Assembly: GCA_023078555.1 (NCBI GenBank)
Contig: CM041197.1
Location: forward strand, 6,779,810-6,843,809
DNA: 64,000 nucleotides
Reading direction: 5' to 3'
From: Ulva prolifera
Taxonomy: Eukaryota > Chlorophyta > Ulvophyceae > Ulvales > Ulvaceae
In this document: positions 10,598 to 23,393 of the stretch, piece by piece
Numbering within the stretch: the first letter of the stretch is position 1
Layout: every line of letters starts with the position of its first letter
Translations under genes and position numbers: made by a program
Notes under the pieces: generated by a model
Told to the model about the DNA's origin: nothing
What the model saw: only the letters and a program-made list of their open reading frames with translations
The model's database searches: none

Positions 10598-10935
10598 AAA
10601 AGTTCACAGGTGCTGAATATGTAATGTATTGGCTCATCGAGAAAAGTTTTTCCACACGTCGAAGTTGAGGGCTTTACTACAACACACTCTACACATGACA
10701 TAGGTGTGTGTGACCTTTGCGCACGTCCGTTCAAGCGCAACCGGCTTCCCCGTCACCTAAAAGTTGAAAAGTTCACAGGTGCTGAATATGTAATGTATTG
10801 GCTCATCGAGAAAAGTTTTTCCACACGTCGAAGTTGAGTGCTTTACTACAACACACTCTACACATGACATAGGTGTGTGTGACCTTTGCGCACGTCCGTT
10901 AAAGCGCAACCGGCTTCCCTGTCACCTAGTAGTAG

Positions 10936-11104
10936 AAAAGTTCATAGGTGCTGAATATGTAATGTATTGGCTCATCGAGAAAAGATTTTCCACACGTCGA
11001 AGTTGAGTGCTTTACTACAACACACTTAACACAAGCCATAGGCGTGTGTGACCTTTGCGCACGTCCGTTGACGAGCAACCGGCTTCCCTGTCACCTAGTA
11101 GTTG
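10936..11104 (+). repeat. A monomer subtype A4 exemplar ('gttcatagg' start)
   Basis: This subtype begins 'aaaagttcatagg' (T where most monomers have C) and is preceded by a tail ending 'tagtagtag' rather than 'tagtagttg'. It is confined mainly to A-rich domains, where runs of three to six A-class monomers separate B monomers. A derivative with 'gaatatgaaatg' instead of 'gaatatgtaatg' and 'aacaccagcc' instead of 'aacacaagcc' occurs near 11,460, 12,810, 27,118, 30,485, 32,168, 34,526, 36,004, 37,856, 41,564, 43,247, 57,714, 59,396 and 61,585. Confidence 0.86.
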
Positions 11105-12570
11105 AAAAGTTCACAGGCGCTGTATATGGCATGCATTTACTCAGCGAGAAGAGAATTCGACACATTGGATCAGAGCACTTCTCTAGAAAACACTTATCAC
11201 AAGACATAGGTGTGTGTGACCTTTGCGCACGTTCGTTAAGAGCAACATGCTTCCCTGTCACCTTGAAGTCGAAAAGTTCACAGGTGCTGAATATGTAATG
11301 TATTGGCTCATCGAGAAAAGTTTTTCCACACGTAAAAGTTGAGTGCTTTACTACAACACACTCTACACATGACATAGGTGTGTGTGACCTTTGCGCACAT
11401 CCGTTAAAGCGCAACCGGCTTCCCTGTCACCTAGTAGTAGAAAAGTTCATAGGTTCTGAATATGAAATGTATTGGCTCATCGAGAAAAGATTTTCCACAC
11501 GTCGAAGTTGAGTGCTTTACTACAACACACTTAACACCAGCCATAGGCGTGTGTGACCTTTGCGCACGTCCGTTGACGAGCAACCGGCTTCCCTGTCACC
11601 TAGTAGTAGAAAGGTTCATAGGTGCTGAATATGTAATGTATTGGCTCATCGAGAAAAGATTTTCCACACGTCGAAGTTGAGTGCTTTACTACAACACACT
11701 TAACACAAGCCATAGGCGTGTGTGACCTTTGCGCACGTCCGTTGACGAGCAACCGGCTTCCCTGTCACCTAGTAGTTGAAAAGTTCACAGGCGCTGTATA
11801 TGGCATGCATTTACTCAGCGAGAAGAGAATTCGACACATTGGATCAGAGCACTTCTCTAGAAAACACTTATCACAAGACATAGGTGTGTGTGACCTTTGC
11901 GCACGTTCGTAAAGAGCAACATGCTTCCCTGTCACCTTGAAGTCGAAAAGTTCACAGGTGATGAATATGTAATGTATTGGCTCATCTAGAAAGGTTTTTC
12001 CACACGTTGAAGTTGATTGCTTTACTACAACACACGCTACACATAACATAGGTGTGTGGGACCTTTGCGCACGTCCGTTAAAGCGCAACCGGCTTCCCTG
12101 TCACCTAAAAGTTGAAAAGTTCACAGGTGCTGAACATGTAATGTATTGGCTCATCGAGAAAAGATTTTCCACACGTCGAAGTTGAGTGCTTTACTACAAC
12201 ACACTTAACACAAGCCATAGGCGTGTGTGACCTTTGCGCACGTCCGTTGACGAGCAACCGGCTTCCCTGTCACCTAGTAGTTGAAAAGTTCACAGGCGCT
12301 GTATATGGCATGCATTTACTCAGCGAGAAGAGAATTCGACACATTGGATCAGAGCACTACTCTAGAAAACACTTATCACAAGACATAGGTGTGTGTGACC
12401 TTTGCGCACGTCCGTTAAGAGCAACAAACTTCCCTGTCACCTTGAAGTTGAAAAGTTCACAGGTGCTGAATATGTAATGTATTGGCTCATCGAGAAAAGT
12501 TTTTCCACACGTCGAAGTTGAGTGCTTTACTACAACACACTCTACACATGACATAGGTGTGTGTGACCTT

Positions 12571-14977
12571 TGCGCACGTCCGTTAAAGCGCAACCGGCTT
12601 CCCCGTCACCTAAAAGTTGAAAAGTTCACAGGTGCTGAATATGTAATGTATTGGCTCATCGAGAAAAGTTTTTCCACACGTCGAAGTTGAGTGCTTTACT
12701 ACAACACACTCTACACATGACATAGGTGTGTGTGACCTTTGCGCACGTCCGTTAAAGCGCAACCGGCTTCCCTGTCACCTAGTAGTAGAAAAGTTCATAG
12801 GTGCTGAATATGAAATGTATTGGCTCATCGAGAAAAGATTTTCCACACGTCGAAGTTGAGTGCTTTACTACAACACACTTAACACCAGCCATAGGCGTGT
12901 GTGACCTTTGCGCACGTCCGTTGACGAGCAACCGGCTTCCCTGTCACCTAGTAGTAGAAAAGTTCATAGGTGCTGAATATGTAATGTATTGGCTCATCGG
13001 GAAAAGATTTTCCACACGTCGAAGTTGAGTGCTTTACTACAACACACTTAACACAAGCCATAGGCGTGTGTGACCTTTGCGCACGTCCGTTGACGAGCAA
13101 CCGGCTTCCCTGTCACCTAGTAGTTGAAAAGTTCACAGGCGCTGTATATGGCATGCATTTACTCAGCGAGAAGAGAATTCGACACATTGGATCAGAGCAC
13201 TTCTCTAGAAAACACTTATCACAAGACATAGGTGTGTGTGACCTTTGCGCACGTTCGTTAAGAGCAACATGCTTCCCTGTCACCTTGAAGTCGAAAAGTT
13301 CACAGGTGATGAATATGTAATGTATTGGCTCATCTAGAAAGGTTTTTCCACACGTTGAAGTTGATTACTTTACTACAACACACGCTACACATGACATAGG
13401 TGTGTGGGACCTTTGCGCACGTCCGTTAAAGCGCAACCGGCTTCCCTGTCACCTAAAAGTTGAAAAGTTCACAGGTGCTGAACATGTAATGTATTGGCTC
13501 ATCTAGAAAGGTTTTTCCACACGTTGAAGTTGATTGCTTTACTACAACACACGCTACACATGACATAGGTGTGTGGGACCTTTGCGCACGTCCGTTAAAG
13601 CGCAACCGGCTTCCCTGTCACCTAAAAGTTGAAAAGTTCACAGGTGCTGAACATGTAATGTATTGGCTCATCGAGAAAAGATTTTCCACACGTCGAAGTT
13701 GAGTGCTTTACTACAACACACTTAACACAAGCCATAGGCGTGTGTGATCTTTGCGCACGTCCGTTGACGAGCAACCGGCTTCCCTGTCACCTAGTAGTTG
13801 AAAAGTTCACAGGCGATGTATATGGCATGCATTTACTCAGCGAGAAGAGAATTCGACACATTGGATCAGAGCACTACTCTAGAAAACACTTATCACAAGA
13901 CATAGGTGTGTGTGACCTTTGCGCACGTCCGTTAAGAGCAACAAACTTCCCTGTCACCTTGAAGTTGAAAAGTTCACAGGTGATGAATATGTAATGTATT
14001 GGCTCATCGAGAAAAGATTTTCCACACGTCGAAGTTGAGTGCTTTACTACAACAAACTTAACACAAGCCATAGGCGTGTGTGACCTTTGCGCACGTCCGT
14101 TGACGAGCAACCGGCTTCCCTGTCACCTAGTAGTTGAAAAGTTCACAGGCGCTGTATATGGCATGCATTTACTCAGCGAGAATAGAATTCGACACATTGG
14201 ATCAGAGCACTACTCTAGAAAACAATTATCACAAGACATAGGTGTGTGTGACCTTTGCGCACGTACGTTAAGAGCAACATGCTTCCCTGTCACCTTGAAG
14301 TCGAAAAGTTCACAGGTGCTGAATATGTAATGTATTGGCTCATCGAGAAAAGTTTTTCCACACGTAAAAGTTGAGTGCTTTACTACAACACACTTAACAC
14401 AAGCCATAGGTGTGTGTGACCTTTGCGCACGTCCATTGACGAGCAACCGGCTTCCCTGTCACCTAGTAGTTGAAAAGTTCACAGGCGCTGTATATGGCAT
14501 GCATTTACTCAGCGAGAAGAGAATTCGACACATTGGATCAGAGCACTTCTCTAGAAAACACTTATCAAAAGACATAGGTGTGTGTGACCTTTGCGCACGT
14601 TCGTTAAGAGCAACATGCTTCCCTGTCACCTTGAAGTCGAAAAGTTCACAGGTGATGAATATGTAATGTATTGGCTCATCTAGAAAGGTTTTTCCACACG
14701 TTGAAGTTGATTGCTTTACTACAACACACGCTACACATGACATAGGTGTGTGGGACCTTTGCGCACGTCCGTTAAAGCGCAACCGGCTTCCCTGTCACCT
14801 AAAAGTTGAAAAGTTCACAGGTGCTGAACATGTAATGTATTGGCTCATCGAGAAAAGATTTTCCACACGTCGAAGTTGAGTGCTTTACGACAACACACTT
14901 AACACAAGCCATAGGCGTGTGTGACCTTTGCGCACGTCCGTTGACGAGCAACCGGCTTCCCTGTCACCTAGTAGTTG
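12571..14977 (+). repeat. Mixed region between the two 7744-bp copies
   Basis: This stretch joins an A-rich part (A monomers 12620-13126, including the 'gaatatgaaatg' derivative) to a dimer-rich part that matches the 2523-bp unit (B at 13801, 14137, 14473). The B at 14978 is preceded by the 'tttacgacaac' A variant also found before 2188, 4711, 6898 and 15483, but its body is of another subtype, so it is probably another exchange product; its parents are less clear than at 6057. Private changes include 'catcgggaaaag' near 12,999 and 'acaaacttaac' near 14,055. Confidence 0.75.
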
Positions 14978-16321
14978 AAAAGTTCACAGGCGCTGTATAT
15001 GGCATGCATTTACTCAGCGAGAAGAGAATTCGACACATTGGATCAGAGCACTTCTCTAGAAAACACTTATCACAAGACATAGGTGTGTGTGACCTTTGCG
15101 CACGTTCGTTAAGAGCAACATGCTTCCCTGTCACCTTGAAGTTGAAAAGTTCACAGGTGATGAATATGTAATGTATTGGCTCATCTAGAAAGGTTTTTCC
15201 ACACGTTGAAGTTGATTGCTTTACTACAACACACGCTACACATGACATAGGTGTGTGGGACCTTTGCGCACGTCCGTTAAAGCGCAACCGGCTTCCCTGT
15301 CACCTAAAAGTTGAAAAGTTCACAGGTGCTGAACATGTAATGTATTGGCTCATCGAGAAAAGATTTTCCACACGTCGAAGTTGAGTGCTTTACGACAACA
15401 CACTTAACACAAGCCATAGGCGTGTGTGACCTTTGCGCACGTCCGTTGACGAGCAACCGGCTTCCCTGTCACCTAGTAGTTGAAAAGTTCACAGGCGCTG
15501 TATATGGCATGCATTTACTCAGCGAGAAGAGAATTCGACACATTGGATCAGAGCACTACTCTAGAAAACACTTATCACAAGACATAGGTGTGTGTGACCT
15601 TTGCGCACGTCCGTTAAGAGCAACAAACTTCCCTGTCACCTTGAAGTTGAAAAGTTCACAGGTGATGAATATGTAATGTATTGGCTCATCGAGAAAAGAT
15701 TTTCCACACGTCGAAGTTGAGTGCTTTACTACAACACACTTATCACAAGCCATAGGCGTGTGTGACCTTTGCGCACGTCCGTTGACGAGCAACCGGCTTC
15801 CCTGTCACCTAGTAGTTGAAAAGTTCACAGGCGCTGTATATGGCATGCATTTACTCAGCGAGTAGAGAATTCGAGACATTGGATCAGAGCACTACTCTAG
15901 AAAACACTTATCACAAGACATAGGTGTGTGTGACCTTTGCGCACGTCCGTTAAGAGCAACAAACTTCCCTGTCACCTTGAAGTTGAAAAGTTCACAGGTG
16001 ATGAATATGTAATGTATTGGCTCATCGAGAAAAGATTTTCCACACGTCGAAGTTGAGTGCTTTACTACAACACACTTAACACAAGCCATAGGCGTGTGTG
16101 ACCTTTGCGCACGTCCGTTGACGAGCAACCGGCTTCCCTGTCACCTAGTAGTTGAAAAGTTCAAAGGCGCTGTATATGGCATGCATTTACTCAGCGAGAA
16201 TAGAATTCGACACATTGGATCAGAGCACTACTCTAGAAAAAAATTATCACAAGACATAGGTGTGTGTGACCTTTGCGCACGTCCGTTAAGAGCAACATGC
16301 TTCCCTGTCACCTTGAAGTCG

Positions 16322-16489
16322 AAAAGTTCACAGGTGCTGAATATGTAATGTATTGGCTCATCTAGAAAGGTTTTCCCACACGTTGAAGTTGATTGCTTTA
16401 CTACAACACACGCTACACATGACATAGGTGTGTGTGACCTTTGCGCACGTTCGTTAAGAGCAACATGCTTCCCTGTCACCTTGAAGTCG
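16322..16489 (+). repeat. A/B hybrid monomer, 168 bp (copy 2)
   Basis: Same structure and same 'ttttcccacacg' marker as the copy at 8578, exactly 7744 bp away, inside the large duplicated block. Confidence 0.88.
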
Positions 16490-18004
16490 AAAAGTTCACA
16501 GGTGATGAATATGTAATGTATTGGCTCATCTAGAAAGGTTTTTCCACACGTTGAAGTTGATTGCTTTACTACAACACACGCTACACATGACATAGGTGTG
16601 TGGGACCTTTGCGCACGTCCGTTAAAGCGCAACCGGCTTCCCTGTCACCTAAAAGTTGAAAAGTTCACAGGTGCTGAACATGTAATGTATTGGCTCATCG
16701 AGAAAAGATTTTCCACACGTCGAAGTTGAGTGCTTTACTACAACACACTTAACACAAGCCATAGGCGTGTGTGACCTTTGCGCACGTCCGTTGACGAGCA
16801 ACCGGCTTCCCTGTCACCTAGTAGTTGAAAAGTTCACAGGCGCTGTATATGGCATGCATTTACTCAGCGAGAAGAGAATTCGACACATTGGATCAGAGCA
16901 CTACTCTAGAAATCACTTATCACAAGACATAGGTGTGTGTGACCTTTGCGCACGTCCGTTAAGAGCAACAAACTTCCCTGTCACCTTGAAGTTGAAAAGT
17001 TCACAGGTGATGAATATGTAATGTATTGGCTCATCGAGAAAAGATTTTCCACACGTCGAAGTTGAGTGCTTTACTACAACACTCTCTTCACATGACATAG
17101 GTGTGTGTGACCTTTGCGCACGTCCGTTAAAGCGCAACCGGCTTCCCTGTCACCTAGTAGTTGAAAAGTTCACAGGTGCTGAATATGTAATGTATTGGCT
17201 CATCGAGAAAAGATTTTCCACACGTCGAAGTTGAGTGCTTTACTACAACACACTTAACACAAGCCATAGGCGTGTGTGACCTTTGCGCACGTCCGTTGAC
17301 GAGCAACCGGCTTCCCTGTCACCTAGTAGTTGAAAAGTTCACAGGCGCTGTATATGGCATGCATTTACTCAGCGAGAAGAGAATTCGACACATTGGATCA
17401 GAGCACTACTCTAGAAAACAATTATCACAAGACATAGGTGTGTGTGACCTTTGCGCACGTCCGTTAAGAGCAACATGCTTCCCTGTCACCTTGAAGTCGA
17501 AAAGTTCACAGGTGATGAATATGTAATGTATTGGCTCATCTAGAAAGGTTTTTCCACACGTTGAAGTTGATTGCTTTACTACAACACACTTAACACAAGC
17601 CATAGGTGTGTGTGACCTTTGCGCACGTCCATTGACGAGCAACCGGCTTCCCTGTCACCTAGTAGTTGAAAAGTTCACAGGCGCTGTATATGGCATGCAT
17701 TTACTCAGCGAGAAGAGAATTCGACACATTGGATCAGAGCACTTCTCTAGAAAACACTTATCACAAGACATAGGTGTGTGTGACCTTTGCGCACGTTCGT
17801 TAAGAGCAACATGCTTCCCTGTCACCTTGAAGTCGAAAAGTTCACAGGTGATGAATATGTAATGTATTGGCTCATCTAGAAAGGTTTTTCCACACGTTGA
17901 AGTTGATTGCTTTACTACAACACACTCTACACATGACATAGGTGTGTGTGACCTTTGCGCACGTCCGTTCAAGCGCAACCGGCTTCCCCGTCACCTAGAA
18001 GTTG

Positions 18005-18341
18005 CAAAGTTCACAGGTGCTGAATATGTAATGTATTGGCTCATCGAGAAAAGATTTTCCACACGTCGAAGTTGAGTGCTTTACTACAACACACTCCACA
18101 CATGACATTGGTGTGTGTGACCTTTGCGCACGTCCGTTAAAGAGCAACCGGCTTCCATGTCACCGAAAAAGTTTAAAAGTTCGCAGGTGCTGAATATGTA
18201 ATGTATTGGCTCATCGAGAAAGATTTTCCACACTTCGAAGTTGAGTGCTTTACTACAACATACTCCACACATAACATAGGTGTGTGTGACCTTTGCGCAC
18301 GTCCGTTAAGAGCAACATGCTTCCCTGTCACCTTGAAGTCG
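18005..18341 (+). repeat. Length-compensated 170+167 pair (copy 2)
   Basis: Same pair 7744 bp from copy 1, with a private 'gacattggtg' near 18,109. Confidence 0.88.
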
Positions 18342-21300
18342 AAAAGTTCACAGGTGCTGAATATGTAATGTATTGGCTCATCGAGAAAAGTTTTTCCACA
18401 CGTCGAAGTTGAGTGCTTTACTACAACACACTCTACACATGACATAGGTGTGTGTGACCTTTGCGCACGTCCGTTCAAGCGCAACCGGCTTCCCCGTCAC
18501 CTAAAAGTTGAAAAGTTCACAGGTGCTGAATATGTAATGTATTGGCTCATCGAGAAAAGTTTTTCCACACGTCGAAGTTGAGTGCTTTACTACAACACAC
18601 TCTACACATGACATAGGTGTGTGTGACCTTTGCGCACGTCCGTTAAAGCGCAACCGGCTTCCCTGTCACCTAGTAGTAGAAAAGTTCATAGGTGCTGAAT
18701 ATGTAATGTATTGGCTCATCGAGAAAAGATTTTCCACACGTCGAAGTTGAGTGCTTTACTACAACACACTTAACACAAGCCATAGGCGTGTGTGACCTTT
18801 GCGCACGTCCGTTGACGAGCAACCGGCTTCCCTGTCACCTAGTAGTTGAAAAGTTCACAGGCGCTGTATATGGCATGCATTTACTTAGCGAGAAGAGAAT
18901 TCGACACATTGGATCAGAGCACTTCTCTAGAAAACACTTATCACAAGACATAGGTGTGTGTGACCTTTGCGCACGTTCGTTAAGAGCAACATGCTTCCCT
19001 GTCACCTTGAAGTCGAAAAGTTCACAGGTGCTGAATATGTAATGTATTGGCTCATCGAGAAAAGTTTTTCCACACGTAAAAGTTGAGTGCTTTACTACAA
19101 CACACTCTACACATGACATAGGTGTGTGTGACCTTTGCGCACGTCCGTTAAAGCGCAACCGGCTTCCCTGTCACCTAGTAGTAGAAAAGTTCATAGGTGC
19201 TGAATATGTAATGTATTGGCTCATCGAGAAAAGATTTTCCACACGTCGAAGTTGAGTGCTTTACTACAACACACTTAACACCAGCCATAGGCGTGTGTGA
19301 CCTTTGCGCACGTCCGTTGACGAGCAACCGGCTTCCCTGTCACCTAGTAGTAGAAAAGTTCATAGGTGCTGAATATGTAATGTATTGGCTCATCGAGAAA
19401 AGATTTTCCACACGTCGAAGTTGAGTGCTTTACTACAACACACTTAACACAAGCCATAGGCGTGTGTGACCTTTGCGCACGTCCGTTGACGAGCAACCGG
19501 CTTCCCTGTCACCTAGTAGTTGAAAAGTTCACAGGCGCTGTATATGGCATGCATTTACTCAGCGAGAAGAGAATTCGACACATTGGATCAGAGCACTTCT
19601 CTAGAAAACACTTATCACAAGACATAGGTGTGTGTGACCTTTGCGCACGTTCGTTAAGAGCAACATGCTTCCCTGTCACCTTGAAGTCGAAAAGTTCACA
19701 GGTGCTGAATATGTAATGTATTGGCTCATCGAGAAAAGTTTTCCCACACGTAAAAGTTGAGTGCTTTACTACAACACACTTAACACAAGCCATAGGTGTG
19801 TGTGACCTTTGCGCACGTCCATTGACGAGCAACCGGCTTCCCTGTCACCTAGTAGTTGAAAAGTTCACAGGCGCTGTATATGGCATGCATTTACTCAGCG
19901 AGAAGAGAATTCGACACATTGGATCAGAGCACTTCTCTAGAAAACACTTATCACAAGACATAGGTGTGTGTGACCTTTGCGCACGTTCGTAAAGAGCAAC
20001 ATGCTTCCCTGTCACCTTGAAGTCGAAAAGTTCACAGGTGATGAATATGTAATGTATTGGCTCATCTAGAAAGGTTTTTCCACACGTTGAAGTTGATTGC
20101 TTTACTACAACACACGCTACACATAACATAGGTGTGTGGGACCTTTGCGCACGTCCGTTAAAGCGCAACCGGCTTCCCTGTCACCTAAAAGTTGAAAAGT
20201 TCACAGGTGCTGAACATGTAATGTATTGGCTCATCGAGAAAAGATTTTCCACACGTCGAAGTTGAGTGCTTTACTACAACACACTTAACACAAGCCATAG
20301 GCGTGTGTGACCTTTGCGCACGTCCGTTGACGAGCAACCGGCTTCCCTGTCACCTAGTAGTTGAAAAGTTCACAGGCGCTGTATATGGCATGCATTTACT
20401 CAGCGAGAAGAGAATTCGACACATTGGATCAGAGCACTACTCTAGAAAACACTTATCACAAGACATAGGTGTGTGTGACCTTTGCGCACGTCCGTTAAGA
20501 GCAACAAACTTCCCTGTCACCTTGAAGTTGAAAAGTTCACAGGTGCTGAATATGTAATGTATTGGCTCATCGAGAAAAGTTTTTCCACACGTCGAAGTTG
20601 AGTGCTTTACTACAACACACTCTACACATGACATAGGTGTGTGTGACCTTTGCGCACGTCCGTTGACGAGCAACCGGCTTCCCTGTCACCTAGTAGTAGA
20701 AAAGTTCATAGGTGCTGAATATGTAATGTATTGGCTCATCGAGAAAAGATTTTCCACACGTCGAAGTTGAGTGCTTTACTACAACACACTTAACACAAGC
20801 CATAGGCGTGTGTGACCTTTGCGCACGTCCGTTGACGAGCAACCGGCTTCCCTGTCACCTAGTAGTAGAAAAGTTCATAGGTGCTGAATATGTAATGTAT
20901 TGGCTCATCGAGAAAAGATTTTCCACACGTCGAAGTTGAGTGCTTTACTACAACACACTTAACACAAGCCATAGGCGTGTGTGACCTTTGCGCACGTCCG
21001 TTGACGAGCAACCGGCTTCCCTGTCACCTAGTAGTTGAAAAGTTCACAGGCGCTGTATATGGCATGCATTTACTCAGCGAGAAGAGAATTCGACACATTG
21101 GATCAGAGCACTTCTCTAGAAAACACTTATCACAAGACATAGGTGTGTGTGACCTTTGCGCACGTCCGTTAAGAGCAACAAACTTCCCTGTCACCTTGAA
21201 GTTGAAAAGTTCACAGGTGATGAATATGTAATGTATTGGCTCATCGAGAAAAGATTTTCCACACGTCGAAGTTGAGTGCTTTACTACAACACACTTAACA

Positions 21301-21876
21301 CAAGCCATAGGCGTGTGTGACCTTTGCGCACGTCCGTTGACGAGCAACCGGCTTCCCTGTCACCTAGTAGTTGAAAAGTTCACAGGCGCTGTATATGGCA
21401 TGCATTTACTCAGCGAGAATAGAATTCGACACATTGGATCAGAGCACTACTCTAGAAAACAATTATCACAAGACATAGGTGTGTGTGACCTTTGCGCACG
21501 TACGTTAAGAGCAACATGCTTCCCTGTCACCTTGAAGTCGAAAAGTTCACAGGTGCTGAATATGTAATGTATTGGCTCATCGAGAAAAGTTTTTCCACAC
21601 GTAAAAGTTGAGTGCTTTACTACAACACACTTAACACAAGCCATAGGTGTGTGTGACCTTTGCGCACGTCCATTGACGAGCAACCGGCTTCCCTGTCACC
21701 TAGTAGTTGAAAAGTTCACAGGCGCTGTATATGGCATGCATTTACTCAGCGAGAAGAGAATTCGACACATTGGATCAGAGCACTTCTCTAGAAAACACTT
21801 ATCAAAAGACATAGGTGTGTGTGACCTTTGCGCACGTTCGTTAAGAGCAACATGCTTCCCTGTCACCTTGAAGTCG

Positions 21877-22550
21877 AAAAGTTCACAGGTGATGAATATG
21901 TAATGTATTGGCTCATCTAGAAAGGTTTTTCCACACGTTGAAGTTGATTGCTTTACTACAACACACGCTACACATGACATAGGTGTGTGGGACCTTTGCG
22001 CACGTCCGTTAAAGCGCAACCGGCTTCCCTGTCACCTAAAAGTTGAAAAGTTCACAGGTGCTGAACATGTAATGTATTGGCTCATCTAGAAAGGTTTTTC
22101 CACACGTTGAAGTTGATTGCTTTACTACAACACACGCTACACATGACATAGGTGTGTGGGACCTTTGCGCACGTCCGTTAAAGCGCAACCGGCTTCCCTG
22201 TCATCTAAAAGTTGAAAAGTTCACAGGTGCTGAACATGTAATGTATTGGCTCATCGAGAAAAGATTTTCCACACGTCGAAGTTGAGTGCTTTACTACAAC
22301 ACACTTAACACAAGCCATAGGCGTGTGTGATCTTTGCGCACGTCCGTTGACGAGCAACCGGCTTCCCTGTCACCTAGTAGTTGAAAAGTTCACAGGCGAT
22401 GTATATGGCATGCATTTACTCAGCGAGAAGAGAATTCGACACATTGGATCAGAGCACTACTCTAGAAAACACTTATCACAAGACATAGGTGTGTGTGACC
22501 TTTGCGCACGTCCGTTAAGAGCAACAAACTTCCCTGTCACCTTGAAGTTG
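21877..22550 (+). repeat. 674-bp tandem duplication, copy 1 (A2-A2-A1-B)
   Basis: Four monomers (A2, A2, A1, then the 'ggcgatg' B at 22384). The second A2 carries 'tcatct' instead of 'tcacct' at 22,201, a change otherwise seen only in the next copy. Confidence 0.87.
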
Positions 22551-23224
22551 AAAAGTTCACAGGTGATGAATATGTAATGTATTGGCTCATCTAGAAAGGT
22601 TTTTCCACACGTTGAAGTTGATTGCTTTACTACAACACACGCTACACATGACATAGGTGTGTGGGACCTTTGCGCACGTCCGTTAAAGCGCAACCGGCTT
22701 CCCTGTCACCTAAAAGTTGAAAAGTTCACAGGTGCTGAACATGTAATGTATTGGCTCATCTAGAAAGGTTTTTCCACACGTTGAAGTTGATTGCTTTACT
22801 ACAACACACGCTACACATGACATAGGTGTGTGGGACCTTTGCGCACGTCCGTTAAAGCGCAACCGGCTTCCCTGTCATCTAAAAGTTGAAAAGTTCACAG
22901 GTGCTGAACATGTAATGTATTGGCTCATCGAGAAAAGATTTTCCACACGTCGAAGTTGAGTGCTTTACTACAACACACTTAACACAAGCCATAGGCGTGT
23001 GTGATCTTTGCGCACGTCCGTTGACGAGCAACCGGCTTCCCTGTCACCTAGTAGTTGAAAAGTTCACAGGCGATGTATATGGCATGCATTTACTCAGCGA
23101 GAAGAGAATTCGACACATTGGATCAGAGCACTACTCTAGAAAACACTTATCACAAGACATAGGTGTGTGTGACCTTTGCGCACGTCCGTTAAGAGCAACA
23201 AACTTCCCTGTCACCTTGAAGTTG
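22551..23224 (+). repeat. 674-bp tandem duplication, copy 2
   Basis: Same A2-A2-A1-B order, B at 23058, with the shared 'tcatct' at 22,875, exactly 674 bp after the first. The shared private base dates the duplication after that mutation; the related unit with B at 24404 has the normal 'tcacct'. Confidence 0.87.
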
Positions 23225-23393
23225 AAAAGTTCACAGGTGATGAATATGTAATGTATTGGCTCATCGAGAAAAGATTTTCCACACGTCGAAGTTGAGTGCT
23301 TTACTACAACACACTTAACACAAGCCATAGGCGTGTGTGACCTTTGCGCACGTCCGTTGACGAGCAACCGGCTTCCCTGTCACCTAGTAGTTG

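Larger units (their letters stand above)
7400..12570 (+). repeat. Large duplicated block, copy 1 (offset 7744)
   Basis: This block recurs 7744 bp downstream with the same order of subtypes: 'gagtag' B, 168-bp hybrid, 'actctcttcac' A variant, 170+167 pair and A4 run. At 11779 the B monomer joins the entry of one neighbour ('ccgttgacg' before it) to the exit of the next ('cgttcgtaaagagc'), so this copy has one dimer less and the offset becomes 8080 bp afterwards. Private changes include 'tataaggc' near 9104, 'gttgagggc' near 10,670 and 'gcacatcc' near 11,399. Monomers 12451-13126 form a run of four A. Confidence 0.85.
8411..16154 (+). repeat. Monomer map, part 2
   Basis: B monomers start at 8411, 9084, 9589, 9925, 11105, 11779, 12284, 13127, 13801, 14137, 14473, 14978, 15483 and 15819. 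The rest is A-class: a 168-bp hybrid at 8578, the 170+167 pair at 10261, and 169-bp A monomers elsewhere. Confidence 0.93.
15144..20650 (+). repeat. Large duplicated block, copy 2 (offset 7744)
   Basis: This is the second copy of the 7.4-12.6 kb block, retaining the dimer that copy 1 lost (B monomers at both 19523 and 19859). Private changes include 'aaatcactt' near 16,912, 'acattggtg' near 18,109 and 'ttacttagc' near 18,885. The match ends near 20,650, where tail T1 ('ttgacgag') replaces 'ttaaagcg' of copy 1. Confidence 0.85.

Noticed and set aside
14978..15144. Simple two-parent chimera of the 6898 and 7234 types
   Set aside because: Its markers ('cttctctag', then 'tcacaag', then 'cgttcg') would need two switches or an added point change, so I list it only as a probable exchange product.
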